This document shows, piece after piece, positions 29,695 to 36,424 of a DNA stretch of 36,424 nt. Below the pieces are notes generated by a model. It did no database searches and was not told the DNA's origin. It was given only the letters and a program-made list of their open reading frames with translations. The position numbers and the translations under genes were made by a program. Source of the DNA: Candidatus Nomurabacteria bacterium RIFCSPHIGHO2_02_FULL_42_19 (GTDB lineage Bacteria > Patescibacteriota > Minisyncoccia > Phycocordibacterales > UBA9973); NCBI GenBank assembly GCA_001785615.1, contig MFUG01000003.1, forward strand, positions 22,265 to 58,688, in the 5' to 3' direction. Every line of letters begins with the position of its first letter. The first letter of the stretch is position 1.

Positions 29695-30325
29695 TTGCGT
29701 TTGAGTCCTTATACTCATACACATTCACCCGCGCGGGGCGGATAACTCGCTCGCCTAGTTTGTAGCCCTTTTGAATTACGGCAGCCAGTTTGTGATTATT
29801 TTCTTTTTTATCGGTCACCACCACATCTATGGACTGATGCATGTTGGGATCAAAGTCCTCCCCCGCCTCGCCTATGGCTTTCACTCCATATTCTTCAAAA
29901 ATTCCACTCATCTGCGCGTAAATGTACTCTACACCTTTGCGCCAGCTTGGCTCCACCTTATCCCAGGCCTCACGATTAGCGAAGGCAATATTAAAACTAT
30001 CCATCACGGTCAAGAACCGCGCCAGAATCCGCTCGCGCATGGCCTCGGAAAATAGCGTTTTTCGGTTATCTTCTTCTTTTTTGTAATTAGCAAAGTCCGC
30101 TCGCTCCTTCTGCCAGCCAAGCAAATATTCTTCTTTTTCTTTCTTGGCCTGCTTTAAATCTGCCCTTAATTTCTTAAGGGTCTTCTTCAGGTCCTCTTCC
30201 CCGTCGTCGTTAAATTCAAATTCCACTATTTCCTCATCATCGTTCTCGACGCTCTCCGAGGTCGGGACTCCGATCCCTTCGGGCGTCGGAGCTTCCTTTT
30301 CTTTTTTCTCAGGTTCATCTGCCAT
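29690..30325 (-). CDS. grpE: Nucleotide exchange factor GrpE
   Basis: Releases ADP from DnaK. 211 aa: an acidic disordered N-terminus, a long coiled coil (about residues 45-110, LKKTLKKLRADLKQAKKEKEEY), and the beta-domain ending in GYKLGERVIRPARVNVY, a conserved GrpE signature. In the N-terminal part EAPTPEGIGVPTSE is encoded by a palindromic repeat (30260-30294), nearly the same peptide as in the ATPase at 15796. The extended -10 TGTGCTAAGAT lies exactly 6 nt before the ATG, so a leaderless mRNA is predicted. Two Cys-rich genes follow on the same strand. Confidence 0.96.
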   Translation of the reverse strand: MADEPEKKEKEAPTPEGIGVPTSESVENDDEEIVEFEFNDDGEEDLKKTLKKLRADLKQAKKEKEEYLLGWQKERADFANYKKEEDNRKTLFSEAMRERILARFLTVMDSFNIAFANREAWDKVEPSWRKGVEYIYAQMSGIFEEYGVKAIGEAGEDFDPNMHQSIDVVVTDKKENNHKLAAVIQKGYKLGERVIRPARVNVYEYKDSNAT

Positions 30326-30331
30326 ACGGGC

Positions 30332-30337
30332 ATCTTA
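30332..30337 (-). promoter_or_regulatory. Extended -10 promoter of grpE
   Basis: TGTGCTAAGAT on the minus strand; 6 nt separate the hexamer from the ATG. It lies just downstream of the terminator at 30342-30372. Confidence 0.6.
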
Positions 30338-30341
30338 GCAC

Positions 30342-30480
30342 AAAAAAATCCCTCTTGAAAGAGGGATTTTTTATCGCTTAGAGCCACAACTCTCGTCCTC
30401 GCCGGCGCTCGGACTCGGTCGCAGCCCCCGCCTCGCTTTTGCTCACTACTGTTCGCAATATGGCTCTGGCCGAGCAAGCG
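30342..30480 (-). ncRNA. Candidate small RNA between rpsI and grpE with its own terminator
   Basis: On the minus strand CGCTT..AGAGCCA (30480-30461) pairs with TGGCTCT-AAGCG (30386-30375), closing a GC- and purine-rich domain of about 75 nt with an internal GTCC/GGAC hairpin. It is followed by the intrinsic terminator ATCCCTCTT / AAGAGGGAT plus T7 (30372-30342). The rpsI terminator lies just upstream, so a separate or processed transcript is likely. No promoter is evident. Confidence 0.45.
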
Positions 30481-30486
30481 TAAAGA

Positions 30487-30510
30487 AAAAGCCGGCGCAG
30501 GCCGGCTGTT
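30487..30510 (-). terminator. Intrinsic terminator of rpsI
   Basis: Minus strand AGCCGGC-CTGC-GCCGGCT followed by TTTTC, starting a few nt after the rpsI stop. Confidence 0.7.
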
Positions 30511-30512
30511 TT

Positions 30513-30947
30513 CTATCGCTTGCTCCACTGTGGGGCCTTGCGAGCTTTCTTCAGGCCGAATTTTCGGCGCTCTTTTGCCCTAGGATCACGTTTCAAATAT
30601 CCTAAGGTTTTTAATTTTGTACGAAATGCGGCATCAGAGAGAACAAGCGCGCGCGCAAGTCCGTGGCGGATGGCCTCGGCCTGGGAATGAGTTCCCCCGC
30701 CCTGTACATGCACCTCCACGCTCCATTTGATACTCGGCTTACCAGTAACTACACCTTTAATGATTGGATCTTGGATTAAGCGGCGTCCTTCTTCGGTTTT
30801 GAAATACTCTCGGCTATCTTTATCATTCACTAAAAAACCCGTCTTGCTGGCCTCGCGAATGCGCACTCGCGCAGTGGAGGTTTTCCTTCTACCTATCGCC
30901 TCGACATATGTTTCTTTTGATTTTCCTTTTTCTTGTTTGTCTGCCAT
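30513..30947 (-). CDS. rpsI: Ribosomal protein uS9
   Basis: Small-subunit protein, 144 aa; the extra length is a short N-terminal extension and a modest insert. YVEAIGRRKTSTARVRI and GGGTHSQAEAIRHGLARAL are diagnostic, as is the basic tail RRKFGLKKARKAPQWSKR whose last Lys-Arg contacts P-site tRNA. It follows rplM after an inverted repeat that abuts its ATG, as at aspS. Confidence 0.97.
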   Translation of the reverse strand: MADKQEKGKSKETYVEAIGRRKTSTARVRIREASKTGFLVNDKDSREYFKTEEGRRLIQDPIIKGVVTGKPSIKWSVEVHVQGGGTHSQAEAIRHGLARALVLSDAAFRTKLKTLGYLKRDPRAKERRKFGLKKARKAPQWSKR

Positions 30948-31011
30948 CCCATTATAAATTTTAATTAATAATTTTTATTTTTTATTTCCCGTTTGTTGAA
31001 TTTATAACGGG
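30948..31011 (-). promoter_or_regulatory. Inverted repeat abutting the rpsI start codon
   Basis: CCCATTATAAATT (30948-30960) and AATTTATAACGGG (30999-31011) pair over 13 bp with one G-T, and the inner arm touches the ATG. Bases just inside both arms (TTAATTAAT and GTTG) are shared with the aspS element at 4194-4259, while one stem pair is swapped (A-T for G-C). Confidence 0.6.
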
Positions 31012-31018
31012 ACAAGTA

Positions 31019-31393
31019 TTAGTCCTCAATTTTTAAATTCTTCATCATTTCTCGGCGCAATTTGTTTCCGGGAAGCATTTGGTAAGTGGCTAGGCGTATT
31101 AATTCTTTTAATCCCTTGGTGTCTCTGGTTTCGGTGCCGCTTAGAATCCGGAGCCCTCCGGGAATGCCCGAATATCTGGTGTGATAAATCTCGGCCAACT
31201 TTGCGGGAGTAATGCGGAGCTTTGAAGCGTTCACCACCCGGACTGGAGCGCCGGAATAAACGTTGCGCTCGAAGGTAACTCTATTTTTACCCAAGAGCGA
31301 AATAGCCGTCTCCGAAGCTACCCGGCCCAGCGTTCTACCGCTTGCGTCTATCGTCTTTTCTTTTATATTTGTATTTGTTTTTTCTGTTTTCAT
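31019..31393 (-). CDS. rplM: Ribosomal protein uL13
   Basis: Large-subunit protein, 124 aa, shorter than the usual about 142. IDASGRTLGRVASETAISLLGK, YSGIPGGLR and YQMLPGNKLRREMMKNLKI correspond to the conserved blocks. It precedes rpsI as in most bacteria and follows rplQ, within the alpha-operon cluster. Confidence 0.95.
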   Translation of the reverse strand: MKTEKTNTNIKEKTIDASGRTLGRVASETAISLLGKNRVTFERNVYSGAPVRVVNASKLRITPAKLAEIYHTRYSGIPGGLRILSGTETRDTKGLKELIRLATYQMLPGNKLRREMMKNLKIED

Positions 31394-31423
31394 GCGTTTT
31401 TTATACTAAACTATTTCCCAAAA

Positions 31424-31777
31424 TTATACAAACTCAATAATCGCCATCGGAGCGCTGTCTGACCGGCGAGCGCCTAATTTTATTATTCTGGTATAGCCAC
31501 CATTTCTATCTTTATATTTCGGGACAATTACTTCAAAAAGCTTTTTTACTTCTTTTTCCCTGTTGGCGAGCCGAGAAATAACTAATCTACGCGCAGACGG
31601 AGTATTCAACTTCGCATGGGTTATAAGCTTCTCAATAAAAGGGCGCAATTCTTTGGCCTTTGGGAGAGTTGTTTTTATTTTGCCACGCACAATAAAATTG
31701 AGCGCTAAAGAATTCATAAGCGCATTTCGCACTTTTCTCACTCTGCCGAATTTTCTTTTTGAATTACTGTGTCGCAT
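31424..31777 (-). CDS. rplQ: Ribosomal protein bL17
   Basis: Large-subunit protein, 117 aa. It opens with the conserved MRHSNSKRKFGRVRKVRNAL and ends with NGGYTRIIKLGARRSDSAPM. Normal position after rpoA. The gap to rpoA (31786-31813) holds short TAGAACCTAG-type word repeats of unclear meaning. Confidence 0.97.
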   Translation of the reverse strand: MRHSNSKRKFGRVRKVRNALMNSLALNFIVRGKIKTTLPKAKELRPFIEKLITHAKLNTPSARRLVISRLANREKEVKKLFEVIVPKYKDRNGGYTRIIKLGARRSDSAPMAIIEFV

Positions 31778-31815
31778 AAATTAGGTTCTAGTTTCTAGGG
31801 GCTAGGTTCTAGTAA

Positions 31816-32787
31816 TTACTCTTTCAAATTCAGGCCAAACTTGCCCAGAACTTTCTTAATCTCGGTTATGCCTTTCTCGCCGATACCTTCAACTTCTAAC
31901 AAGTCCTCGCGTTTCTTTCTGGCGAGTCCTCCTAGGGTACGAATGTTGGCGGCCGTAAGCGCATTTAAGGTCCTGGTAGATAAATCCAGGTTATCAATTC
32001 TTGTTTTTAAGACATCTGTAAAATCATCATCTTTTGACTCGCTCTCTTTTCCCGCCTTTGCCCCGACCGGGGTCGGGGCTTCGGTCGGGACTTCCGGTTC
32101 CTTAAAATCAACAACAGCTTTTAGTTGGTTAATCATTATGACAATTGACTCTGAAAGCGCTTCGCGAGGGGATAATGTCCCGTCTGTCTCAACGGCAATA
32201 CGCAGACGATTGTGATTGGTCTTGTCACCCACGCGCATATTTTCTACTTCATAGGAAACACGGCGAATCGGGGTAAAGATAGCATCCACGGCAATGGTGC
32301 CAATATCAACTTTTTCTTTTTGAATCACTTCCTTGGGAATAAAGCCAAGGCCTTTTTCAATTTTCATCTCAATATTCAAACTTACTTTACCCGTAATTTC
32401 AACCAGGTGTAAGTCCCCGTTCAAAATTTCTACTTGCCCGCCGGTTTTTATATCAGAGGCCAGGACTTCCTTCGGACCTTTGACGGAGAGAGTTACCGTC
32501 TGCGGCTCGTCGGAAGCCATTTTGAAACGAACTTTTTTTAAATTAAGAATTACCACAATTACGTCTTCTTTAATTCCATCCAAGGTAGAAAATTCATGCT
32601 GAATACCATCAATTTTAATAGAGGTAATACTAGCCCCCGGCAAAGAAGAAAGGATAATCCTCCTCAAGCTATTGCCTAAGGTATGGCCGTATCCGGGATA
32701 CAAGCCGTCTATTTCAAAGACCCCCTTGTTGCCATCTTCCAAAACAACACGGGGTTTAGAAGGCATAATTATTTTATATTCAGGCAT
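31816..32787 (-). CDS. rpoA: RNA polymerase alpha subunit
   Basis: 323 aa. The N-terminal assembly domain has LYPGYGHTLGNSLRRIILSSLPG, the conserved alpha motif; the C-terminal domain has LDLSTRTLNALTAANIRTLGGL and the helix-hairpin-helix LLEVEGIGEKGITEIKKVL. In the interdomain linker VPTEAPTPVGAKAGK is encoded by a palindrome at about 32060-32090, a position that tolerates insertions. It follows rpsD in the usual alpha-operon order. Confidence 0.97.
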   Translation of the reverse strand: MPEYKIIMPSKPRVVLEDGNKGVFEIDGLYPGYGHTLGNSLRRIILSSLPGASITSIKIDGIQHEFSTLDGIKEDVIVVILNLKKVRFKMASDEPQTVTLSVKGPKEVLASDIKTGGQVEILNGDLHLVEITGKVSLNIEMKIEKGLGFIPKEVIQKEKVDIGTIAVDAIFTPIRRVSYEVENMRVGDKTNHNRLRIAVETDGTLSPREALSESIVIMINQLKAVVDFKEPEVPTEAPTPVGAKAGKESESKDDDFTDVLKTRIDNLDLSTRTLNALTAANIRTLGGLARKKREDLLEVEGIGEKGITEIKKVLGKFGLNLKE

Positions 32788-32832
32788 ATTTATCTAAATT
32801 TTTAATTAATAATTAATAATTTTCAATTGAAT

Positions 32833-33444
32833 CTAGCGACTATAAAATTCAAGCACGGAATTCAAATCAATAAAGGTCTCGGTTCGGAGTGGCTTGGCCA
32901 AAATTTTCCCCTCCATTTTACTCCAGTCAAAGGAAACCCATTTCGGGGCAACGTATTCTTTATTCTTTTCCACAATGCCCTCAAAAAGTTTTTTCCCTTT
33001 GGAGCCCTCACGAATCTTTATCAGGTCTCCCTGTTTAACTTCGTAAGATGGAATAGTTACTTTTTTATCGTTCACAATGAAGTGTCCGTGGGAAACCATC
33101 TGTCTCCCGGCGCGACGAGTGGGAGCTAAACCCATTCGATAGATTACGTTGTCCAGGCGGGACTCAAGTTCTTCATAAAATCTGTCTGCGATACCGGCGC
33201 CCTTCAAATGCGTAACTTTTGCAACATAGTTAGAAAGCTGTCGCTCGGTTATCCCGTAAGAAAAACGTATTTTTTGCTTTTCAATAAGTTGCGCGCCATA
33301 TTCGGTCTGCGCTTTCGGGCGGCGCATGGCGCCACCGGGACTGGCAAACTTGCCGGACGCAGTTGAGAATTTAACGGTCTGGCATTTATCGTACACTCCA
33401 GGACCTAGGCGTCTACAAATTTTGAATTTTGGTTTTGATATCAT
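32833..33444 (-). CDS. rpsD: Ribosomal protein uS4
   Basis: Small-subunit assembly protein, 203 aa. The S4 RNA-binding domain is visible in ESRLDNVIYRMGLAPTRRAGRQMV followed by HGHFIVNDKKV. The N-terminus lacks the usual zinc-binding cysteine cluster: only Cys9 and Cys20 are seen. It is in the alpha operon between rpsK and rpoA. In many bacteria S4 autoregulates this operon. Confidence 0.97.
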   Translation of the reverse strand: MISKPKFKICRRLGPGVYDKCQTVKFSTASGKFASPGGAMRRPKAQTEYGAQLIEKQKIRFSYGITERQLSNYVAKVTHLKGAGIADRFYEELESRLDNVIYRMGLAPTRRAGRQMVSHGHFIVNDKKVTIPSYEVKQGDLIKIREGSKGKKLFEGIVEKNKEYVAPKWVSFDWSKMEGKILAKPLRTETFIDLNSVLEFYSR

Positions 33445-33461
33445 AAATTATTTCTTCTTTC

Positions 33462-33911
33462 TTAAACTCGACGTGGCTTTTTGGCCTTCGGTCCGTTATG
33501 GGGCACCGGTGTCGCGTCTTTAATGGAAGTAATTTCTATGCCGTGCGCCATGAAGGCCCGGATCGCCGGCTCCCGCCCGGAACCAACTCCTCGCACCACT
33601 GCATCGGCGTCTTTCACTCCAATGGCTACTGCTTTACTGCCAATGATGTCGCCCACTTTGGAGGCGGCAAAGGGGGTTCCCTTTTTTGCTCCCCTAAATC
33701 CGAGTGCTCCCGCTGAAGACCACAGAAGAGTATTACCTATCTTGTCGGCAAAAAGTACTTTAGTGTTATTGAAGGTGGCATCAACAAATACGATACCGGA
33801 AACTATTTTTCTTTTGGGCGCTTTTGGGGCAGCTGTTTTTACTTCACCCTCCACGACTGGAGTAGCTTTTTTTTTATCTTTTATCTCATCTATAATTTTT
33901 GTTTTTCCCAT
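33462..33911 (-). CDS. rpsK: Ribosomal protein uS11
   Basis: Small-subunit platform protein, 149 aa; a Lys/Ala-rich N-terminal extension of about 35 residues precedes the core. GIVFVDATFNNTKVLFAD, GFRGAKKGTPFAAS and the C-terminal DATPVPHNGPKAKKPRRV are diagnostic. It lies 14 nt after rpsM. Confidence 0.97.
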   Translation of the reverse strand: MGKTKIIDEIKDKKKATPVVEGEVKTAAPKAPKRKIVSGIVFVDATFNNTKVLFADKIGNTLLWSSAGALGFRGAKKGTPFAASKVGDIIGSKAVAIGVKDADAVVRGVGSGREPAIRAFMAHGIEITSIKDATPVPHNGPKAKKPRRV

Positions 33912-33925
33912 ATGTTTATCTATTG

Positions 33926-34306
33926 CTATGTTTTAGTTTCTTTTCTTCTACCAGAGGCCATGGTCTTTCTCACATTCCCCCGCACCGTTCTTGAATTGGT
34001 TTTGGTTCTCTGACCTCGCACTGGCAGACGTTTCAGGTGCCTAATGCCTCGGTAACTTTTTATATCTTTCAGTCGTTTAATATTGGCGGCTACTTCCCTC
34101 TTTAAGTTCCCTTCTATTTTTATTTTCTCAATTATTACGCGAATTTTATTTTCCTCACCCTCCGTTAAGTCCTTGGCCTTCTTCCCACGGTCAATTCCAA
34201 CTTGATCTAAAATTTTTCGAGCAGTTGAAACACCGATACCATAGAGGCAAGTTAAACCAATTTCCAATCGTTTTTCGTTTGGTACTGTGATTCCAAGAAT
34301 TCTCAT
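33926..34306 (-). CDS. rpsM: Ribosomal protein uS13
   Basis: Small-subunit head protein, 126 aa. MRILGITVPNEKRLEIGLTC at the start, the helix-two-turn-helix YGIGVSTARKIL, and the basic tail RGQRTKTNSRTVRG are conserved. It begins 2 nt after the rpmJ stop, so the two are surely co-transcribed. Confidence 0.97.
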   Translation of the reverse strand: MRILGITVPNEKRLEIGLTCLYGIGVSTARKILDQVGIDRGKKAKDLTEGEENKIRVIIEKIKIEGNLKREVAANIKRLKDIKSYRGIRHLKRLPVRGQRTKTNSRTVRGNVRKTMASGRRKETKT

Positions 34307-34308
34307 AA

Positions 34309-34419
34309 TTATTGCTTTTGTTTGTGCTTCGGATTAGAGCAAATCACGCGCAGGTGCCTAGCTCTTTTTACTATTTTACAGTTGTCGCATATTTTTCTGA
34401 TGGATGCTTTAATTTTCAT
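34309..34419 (-). CDS. rpmJ: Ribosomal protein bL36
   Basis: 36-aa zinc ribosomal protein. [20 protein letters not shown], then [16 protein letters not shown] gives Cys11, Cys14, Cys27 and His32, the standard C-x2-C-x12-C-x4-H zinc site. It sits between infA and rpsM as in many bacteria. The leader upstream contains a promoter and a terminator-like hairpin. Confidence 0.95.
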   Translation of the reverse strand: MKIKASIRKICDNCKIVKRARHLRVICSNPKHKQKQ

Positions 34420-34440
34420 AATTTTAACCAAACTAAGGCA

Positions 34441-34463
34441 AAAACAAGGGAAAAACCCTTATT
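34441..34463 (-). terminator. Terminator-like hairpin in the leader of the rpmJ-rpsM operon
   Basis: Minus strand AAGGG-TTTTT-CCCTT followed by GTTTTTG. It lies downstream of a good promoter (TTGTAA, 17 bp, TATCAT at 34541-34513), so it would act on transcripts entering rpmJ. It could be a leader attenuator or simply the end of the infA mRNA. Confidence 0.45.
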
Positions 34464-34512
34464 TTTCAACACTTATAGCTTTTTAGAAACCGTAATCTAA
34501 ACCGTGGATAAT

Positions 34513-34541
34513 ATGATACACTATTCCCAAAAAAATTACAA
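34513..34541 (-). promoter_or_regulatory. Promoter upstream of rpmJ-rpsM-rpsK-rpsD-rpoA
   Basis: Minus strand TTGTAA (34541-34536), 17 bp, TATCAT (34518-34513). The predicted leader is about 85 nt and contains the hairpin at 34441-34463. Confidence 0.55.
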
Positions 34542-34547
34542 GCAAAA

Positions 34548-34781
34548 TTACAACCTTTTAATTATCCTACCTTTTCCACCATAGGGGTCCAGGACGACTT
34601 CCACTCCGTCTCCAATCAAAACTTTAATTCTATGCATTCGCATTTTGCCTCCTAGATAGGCGAGAATTTCTTTGGCCCCTTCGTTGCTATTTTCAATTTT
34701 TACTCGAAACAAAGTGGAGGGTAAGGCCTCAGTAACAACCCCCCTTACGGTTAAAACTTTTTCATTTTTTGAATCACTCAT
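34548..34781 (-). CDS. infA: Translation initiation factor IF-1
   Basis: 77-aa OB-fold protein binding the ribosomal A site during initiation. VRGVVTEALPSTLFRVKIEN, YLGGKMRMHRIKVLIGDGVEV and DPYGGKGRIIKR fit the family. Its ATG overlaps the 3' end of the upstream membrane-protein gene by 8 nt. Confidence 0.96.
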   Translation of the reverse strand: MSDSKNEKVLTVRGVVTEALPSTLFRVKIENSNEGAKEILAYLGGKMRMHRIKVLIGDGVEVVLDPYGGKGRIIKRL

Positions 34782-36099
34782 TTGGATAATTCACTATTAT
34801 TTTTATATCGTCTTGGTCGTCCGGAAAGGATCTCTTCCAGAGAGGGCGTAGAACTACATCGGCGGACAAAACGTTTGGATACTGCGACAATATCTGGTAA
34901 AAATCTTGCTTGCTTTTACCCGCTATGTCGCTCTTTAGTTTGTTGTCGTCAAATTTCCAAACAACTTTAGGTTTGCCGGCCAAATTAAAACTAATATTCT
35001 CTACGTCGTTGCCGGATATTCCTTCCCTATTCAAGAAAGTAAAAGTTAAATCCCGAATATTGGATATAAAGATATCGCTTTCATCGTAGTCGGCAATGGC
35101 GGCTTTGGCAATTTTTTTCGCTAATTCTTTTTCTTCAAATAAAAATCCGAAGAATGTGCCTTTAATGCTAACCGGTACCTGCTCTCCCCCTAAAGAGGAA
35201 TCAAAATTTTCCTCATCAATGTTCAGAAAAATTGCATCCTTAAACAAGACGAAACCCTCCGGAATAAGATCAGTTGCTTTCTTGAGAAGCTTCGCCTCTA
35301 GTAATGCTCGCATGTCATTGACTACAATTTCTTTCTTGGCCGAAGGAATAGCGCTGGTCTTGCCCTTAAACCCGCCGGTGATATTTCCTTTGGATCTAGC
35401 GTAAAACTTAGAATATTTTGGTGTTCCCTTGAAACCAAAAATTTGAAAATCAAGCGGATTGCTATTATATTCCTCGCCCGCTTCGGCCGCGTAGACGCCT
35501 ACTTCTACTGACCCCGGGGTAGTGCCCTTCAGGCCGGGAACAACTATTTGCTTTTCGGTTTTATAAAGTTTCCCGTTAGAGCCCTCTAGCCGTGTATTTA
35601 TATCAAGTCGCTGCGTGGCCGTACTATAATTATTGTAAATAACTACCGCGCCTTTAGCCGACACCGAAACATCTTGCACCGCCCCACCCTCTATCATTTT
35701 ACTCTCTTCGCCAGAAAGTACTATTAAGTCGAAAGATACACTCTCCCCCGTGCTAGTGTCCTTGGTGGCCGATATATTTTGATTAAATACTACGTCTTCT
35801 ATTTTAGGATTGACAGAGATGGATGCTTCGCTCAAGAAAAAAGAAACGGCAAAGAACAGAAACACCACGGAAGCAAAGGCTACCAGCCAAATAGAATACC
35901 GGGGCCTTCTGCCCGCCACTAGAGGAGTCAAGTCCGCCTGTCTGGTAACTTTACTCAAAACCACCGGAGACCAAACTTTTTCCTCTACGGTTTCCTGTTC
36001 TGGTTCGGCCCTTTCCGTCTTTACCGCTTCTTTATCAGAAATCTCTTTTCTGAGATCGGACTTCATTTTTATCATATCCTGAAAGAAATTTTTAGCCAT
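34774..36099 (-). CDS. Membrane-anchored baseplate-J-like protein
   Basis: A 441-aa protein from the ATG at 36099, where MAKNFFQDMIKMKSDLRKE begins. A charged cytoplasmic N-terminus (about 65 aa) precedes one membrane span at residues 69-89, then a large outside domain. The segment AKGAVVIYNNYSTATQRLD, then VPGLKGTTPGSVEVGVYAAEAGEEYN and GFKGTPKYSKFYARS, resembles a domain often annotated as baseplate J/gp47-like in Patescibacteria. The function is unknown; a cell-surface or pilus-linked role is possible given the gene upstream. The in-frame codons upstream of 36099 overlap the neighbouring gene and are not needed. Confidence 0.65.
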   Translation of the reverse strand: MAKNFFQDMIKMKSDLRKEISDKEAVKTERAEPEQETVEEKVWSPVVLSKVTRQADLTPLVAGRRPRYSIWLVAFASVVFLFFAVSFFLSEASISVNPKIEDVVFNQNISATKDTSTGESVSFDLIVLSGEESKMIEGGAVQDVSVSAKGAVVIYNNYSTATQRLDINTRLEGSNGKLYKTEKQIVVPGLKGTTPGSVEVGVYAAEAGEEYNSNPLDFQIFGFKGTPKYSKFYARSKGNITGGFKGKTSAIPSAKKEIVVNDMRALLEAKLLKKATDLIPEGFVLFKDAIFLNIDEENFDSSLGGEQVPVSIKGTFFGFLFEEKELAKKIAKAAIADYDESDIFISNIRDLTFTFLNREGISGNDVENISFNLAGKPKVVWKFDDNKLKSDIAGKSKQDFYQILSQYPNVLSADVVLRPLWKRSFPDDQDDIKIIVNYPNE

Positions 36100-36109
36100 A
36101 TTATATATT

Positions 36110-36424
36110 CTAATTAAAAAAACGATTAATGTAAATGGCCTCCAGGGCCAGAAACGGATCCCGAGTGACACTGCCCTTAAAGGTTGCAATACCGCTTAGG
36201 GTTTCCGTACCGAGAAAAGTAACTTCAAATTTTGACTCGGTTAGAGTGTATTGATTAAATTGTTCGGTTTTAATAATCTCCGAGAAAAAATCATAAAATT
36301 CTTTATCGACGGCTAAAAAAATGTTCGCGGGAATAGAAATATCATTGGAAAGATTGGCCAAGGACTCCTGAAACTTCTGTAGCCAGGATTTTTTAAGCTC
36401 TGATAAAATTGGTTCAAGTTTTTT
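36110..36424 (-). CDS. C-terminal part of an unidentified protein, possibly PilM/FtsA-like
   Basis: The frame is open to the window edge, so the gene continues beyond 36424; only about 104 codons are visible. The end reads FEVTFLGTETLSGIATFKG and RDPFLALEAIYINRFFN. In related genomes an actin-like PilM/FtsA ATPase often ends in a similar D-P-F-x-x-E/L-A pattern next to this membrane protein, but no ATP-binding motif is in view and the call is weak. It ends about 10 nt before the baseplate-J-like gene. Confidence 0.4.
   Translation of the reverse strand, partial: KKLEPILSELKKSWLQKFQESLANLSNDISIPANIFLAVDKEFYDFFSEIIKTEQFNQYTLTESKFEVTFLGTETLSGIATFKGSVTRDPFLALEAIYINRFFN

Noticed and set aside
34774-36189. 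Longer start (36189) for the baseplate-J-like protein
   Set aside because: The extra residues overlap the end of the upstream gene and lack family resemblance; MAKNFFQDM at 36099 is a better start.

Overview
The window reads as a chromosomal segment of an ultra-small-genome bacterium of the Candidate Phyla Radiation (Patescibacteria, Parcubacteria-like). This is an inference from several things seen together: compact directons, shortened versions of universal proteins (MetK of 327 aa, AspRS without the usual large insertion, a flavokinase without its FAD-synthetase half), very Cys-rich multi-copy proteins, and many short palindromic repeats lying in frame inside genes. The code is standard and no tRNA or rRNA gene was seen.

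Layout. 1-4260 (minus): aspS, an SDR oxidoreductase, a stand-alone riboflavin kinase, ribE, ribH, ribA and the first codons of a probable pterin-carbinolamine dehydratase form one operon. 4300-6950 (minus): trpS and trpR, then a separate Trp-responsive unit. That unit has a palindromic operator matching the classical trp operator half-sites, a leader peptide with tandem Trp codons, competing hairpins ending in an intrinsic terminator, a 58-aa Trp-containing small protein, a Met-Trp-Trp-stop mini-ORF behind a near-perfect Shine-Dalgarno sequence, and an Asp/Glu racemase-family gene. 7000-13170 (plus, with two minus genes): dnaB, recR, a REP-associated transposase flanked by matching hairpins, an HD hydrolase, rplU, an AI-2E-type exporter and cysS. 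13300-15800 (minus): dnaJ, a small membrane protein and metK. 15796-21930 (minus): two HerA/VirD4-like ATPases, a Cys-rich protein, a winged-helix regulator and hicBA. 22000-23430: mostly non-coding, with small ORFs, a hairpin chain ending in a terminator, and palindromes. 23430-30330 (minus, one plus gene): dnaK, a PaaX-like regulator (plus), two tandem Cys-rich proteins and grpE. 30340-36424 (minus): rpsI, rplM, rplQ, rpoA, rpsD, rpsK, rpsM, rpmJ, infA, a membrane-anchored baseplate-J-like protein and the end of a further gene.

The regulatory DNA is the most interesting part. (i) The trp locus combines a TrpR-type operator with ribosome-mediated attenuation. (ii) dnaK and dnaJ share a structured 5' leader whose outer arms differ in sequence but keep base pairing; in both, the -10 box ends 1-2 nt from the stem. 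(iii) A winged-helix regulator and the Cys-rich gene behind it carry the same operator in the same register over their -10 boxes, and the Cys-rich gene starts inside a 7-bp tandem repeat containing several ATGs. (iv) At least eight promoters have a -10 box exactly 6 nt before the ATG, suggesting leaderless mRNAs. (v) aspS and rpsI have inverted repeats abutting the ATG. These are read by eye; folding and database searches were not possible.
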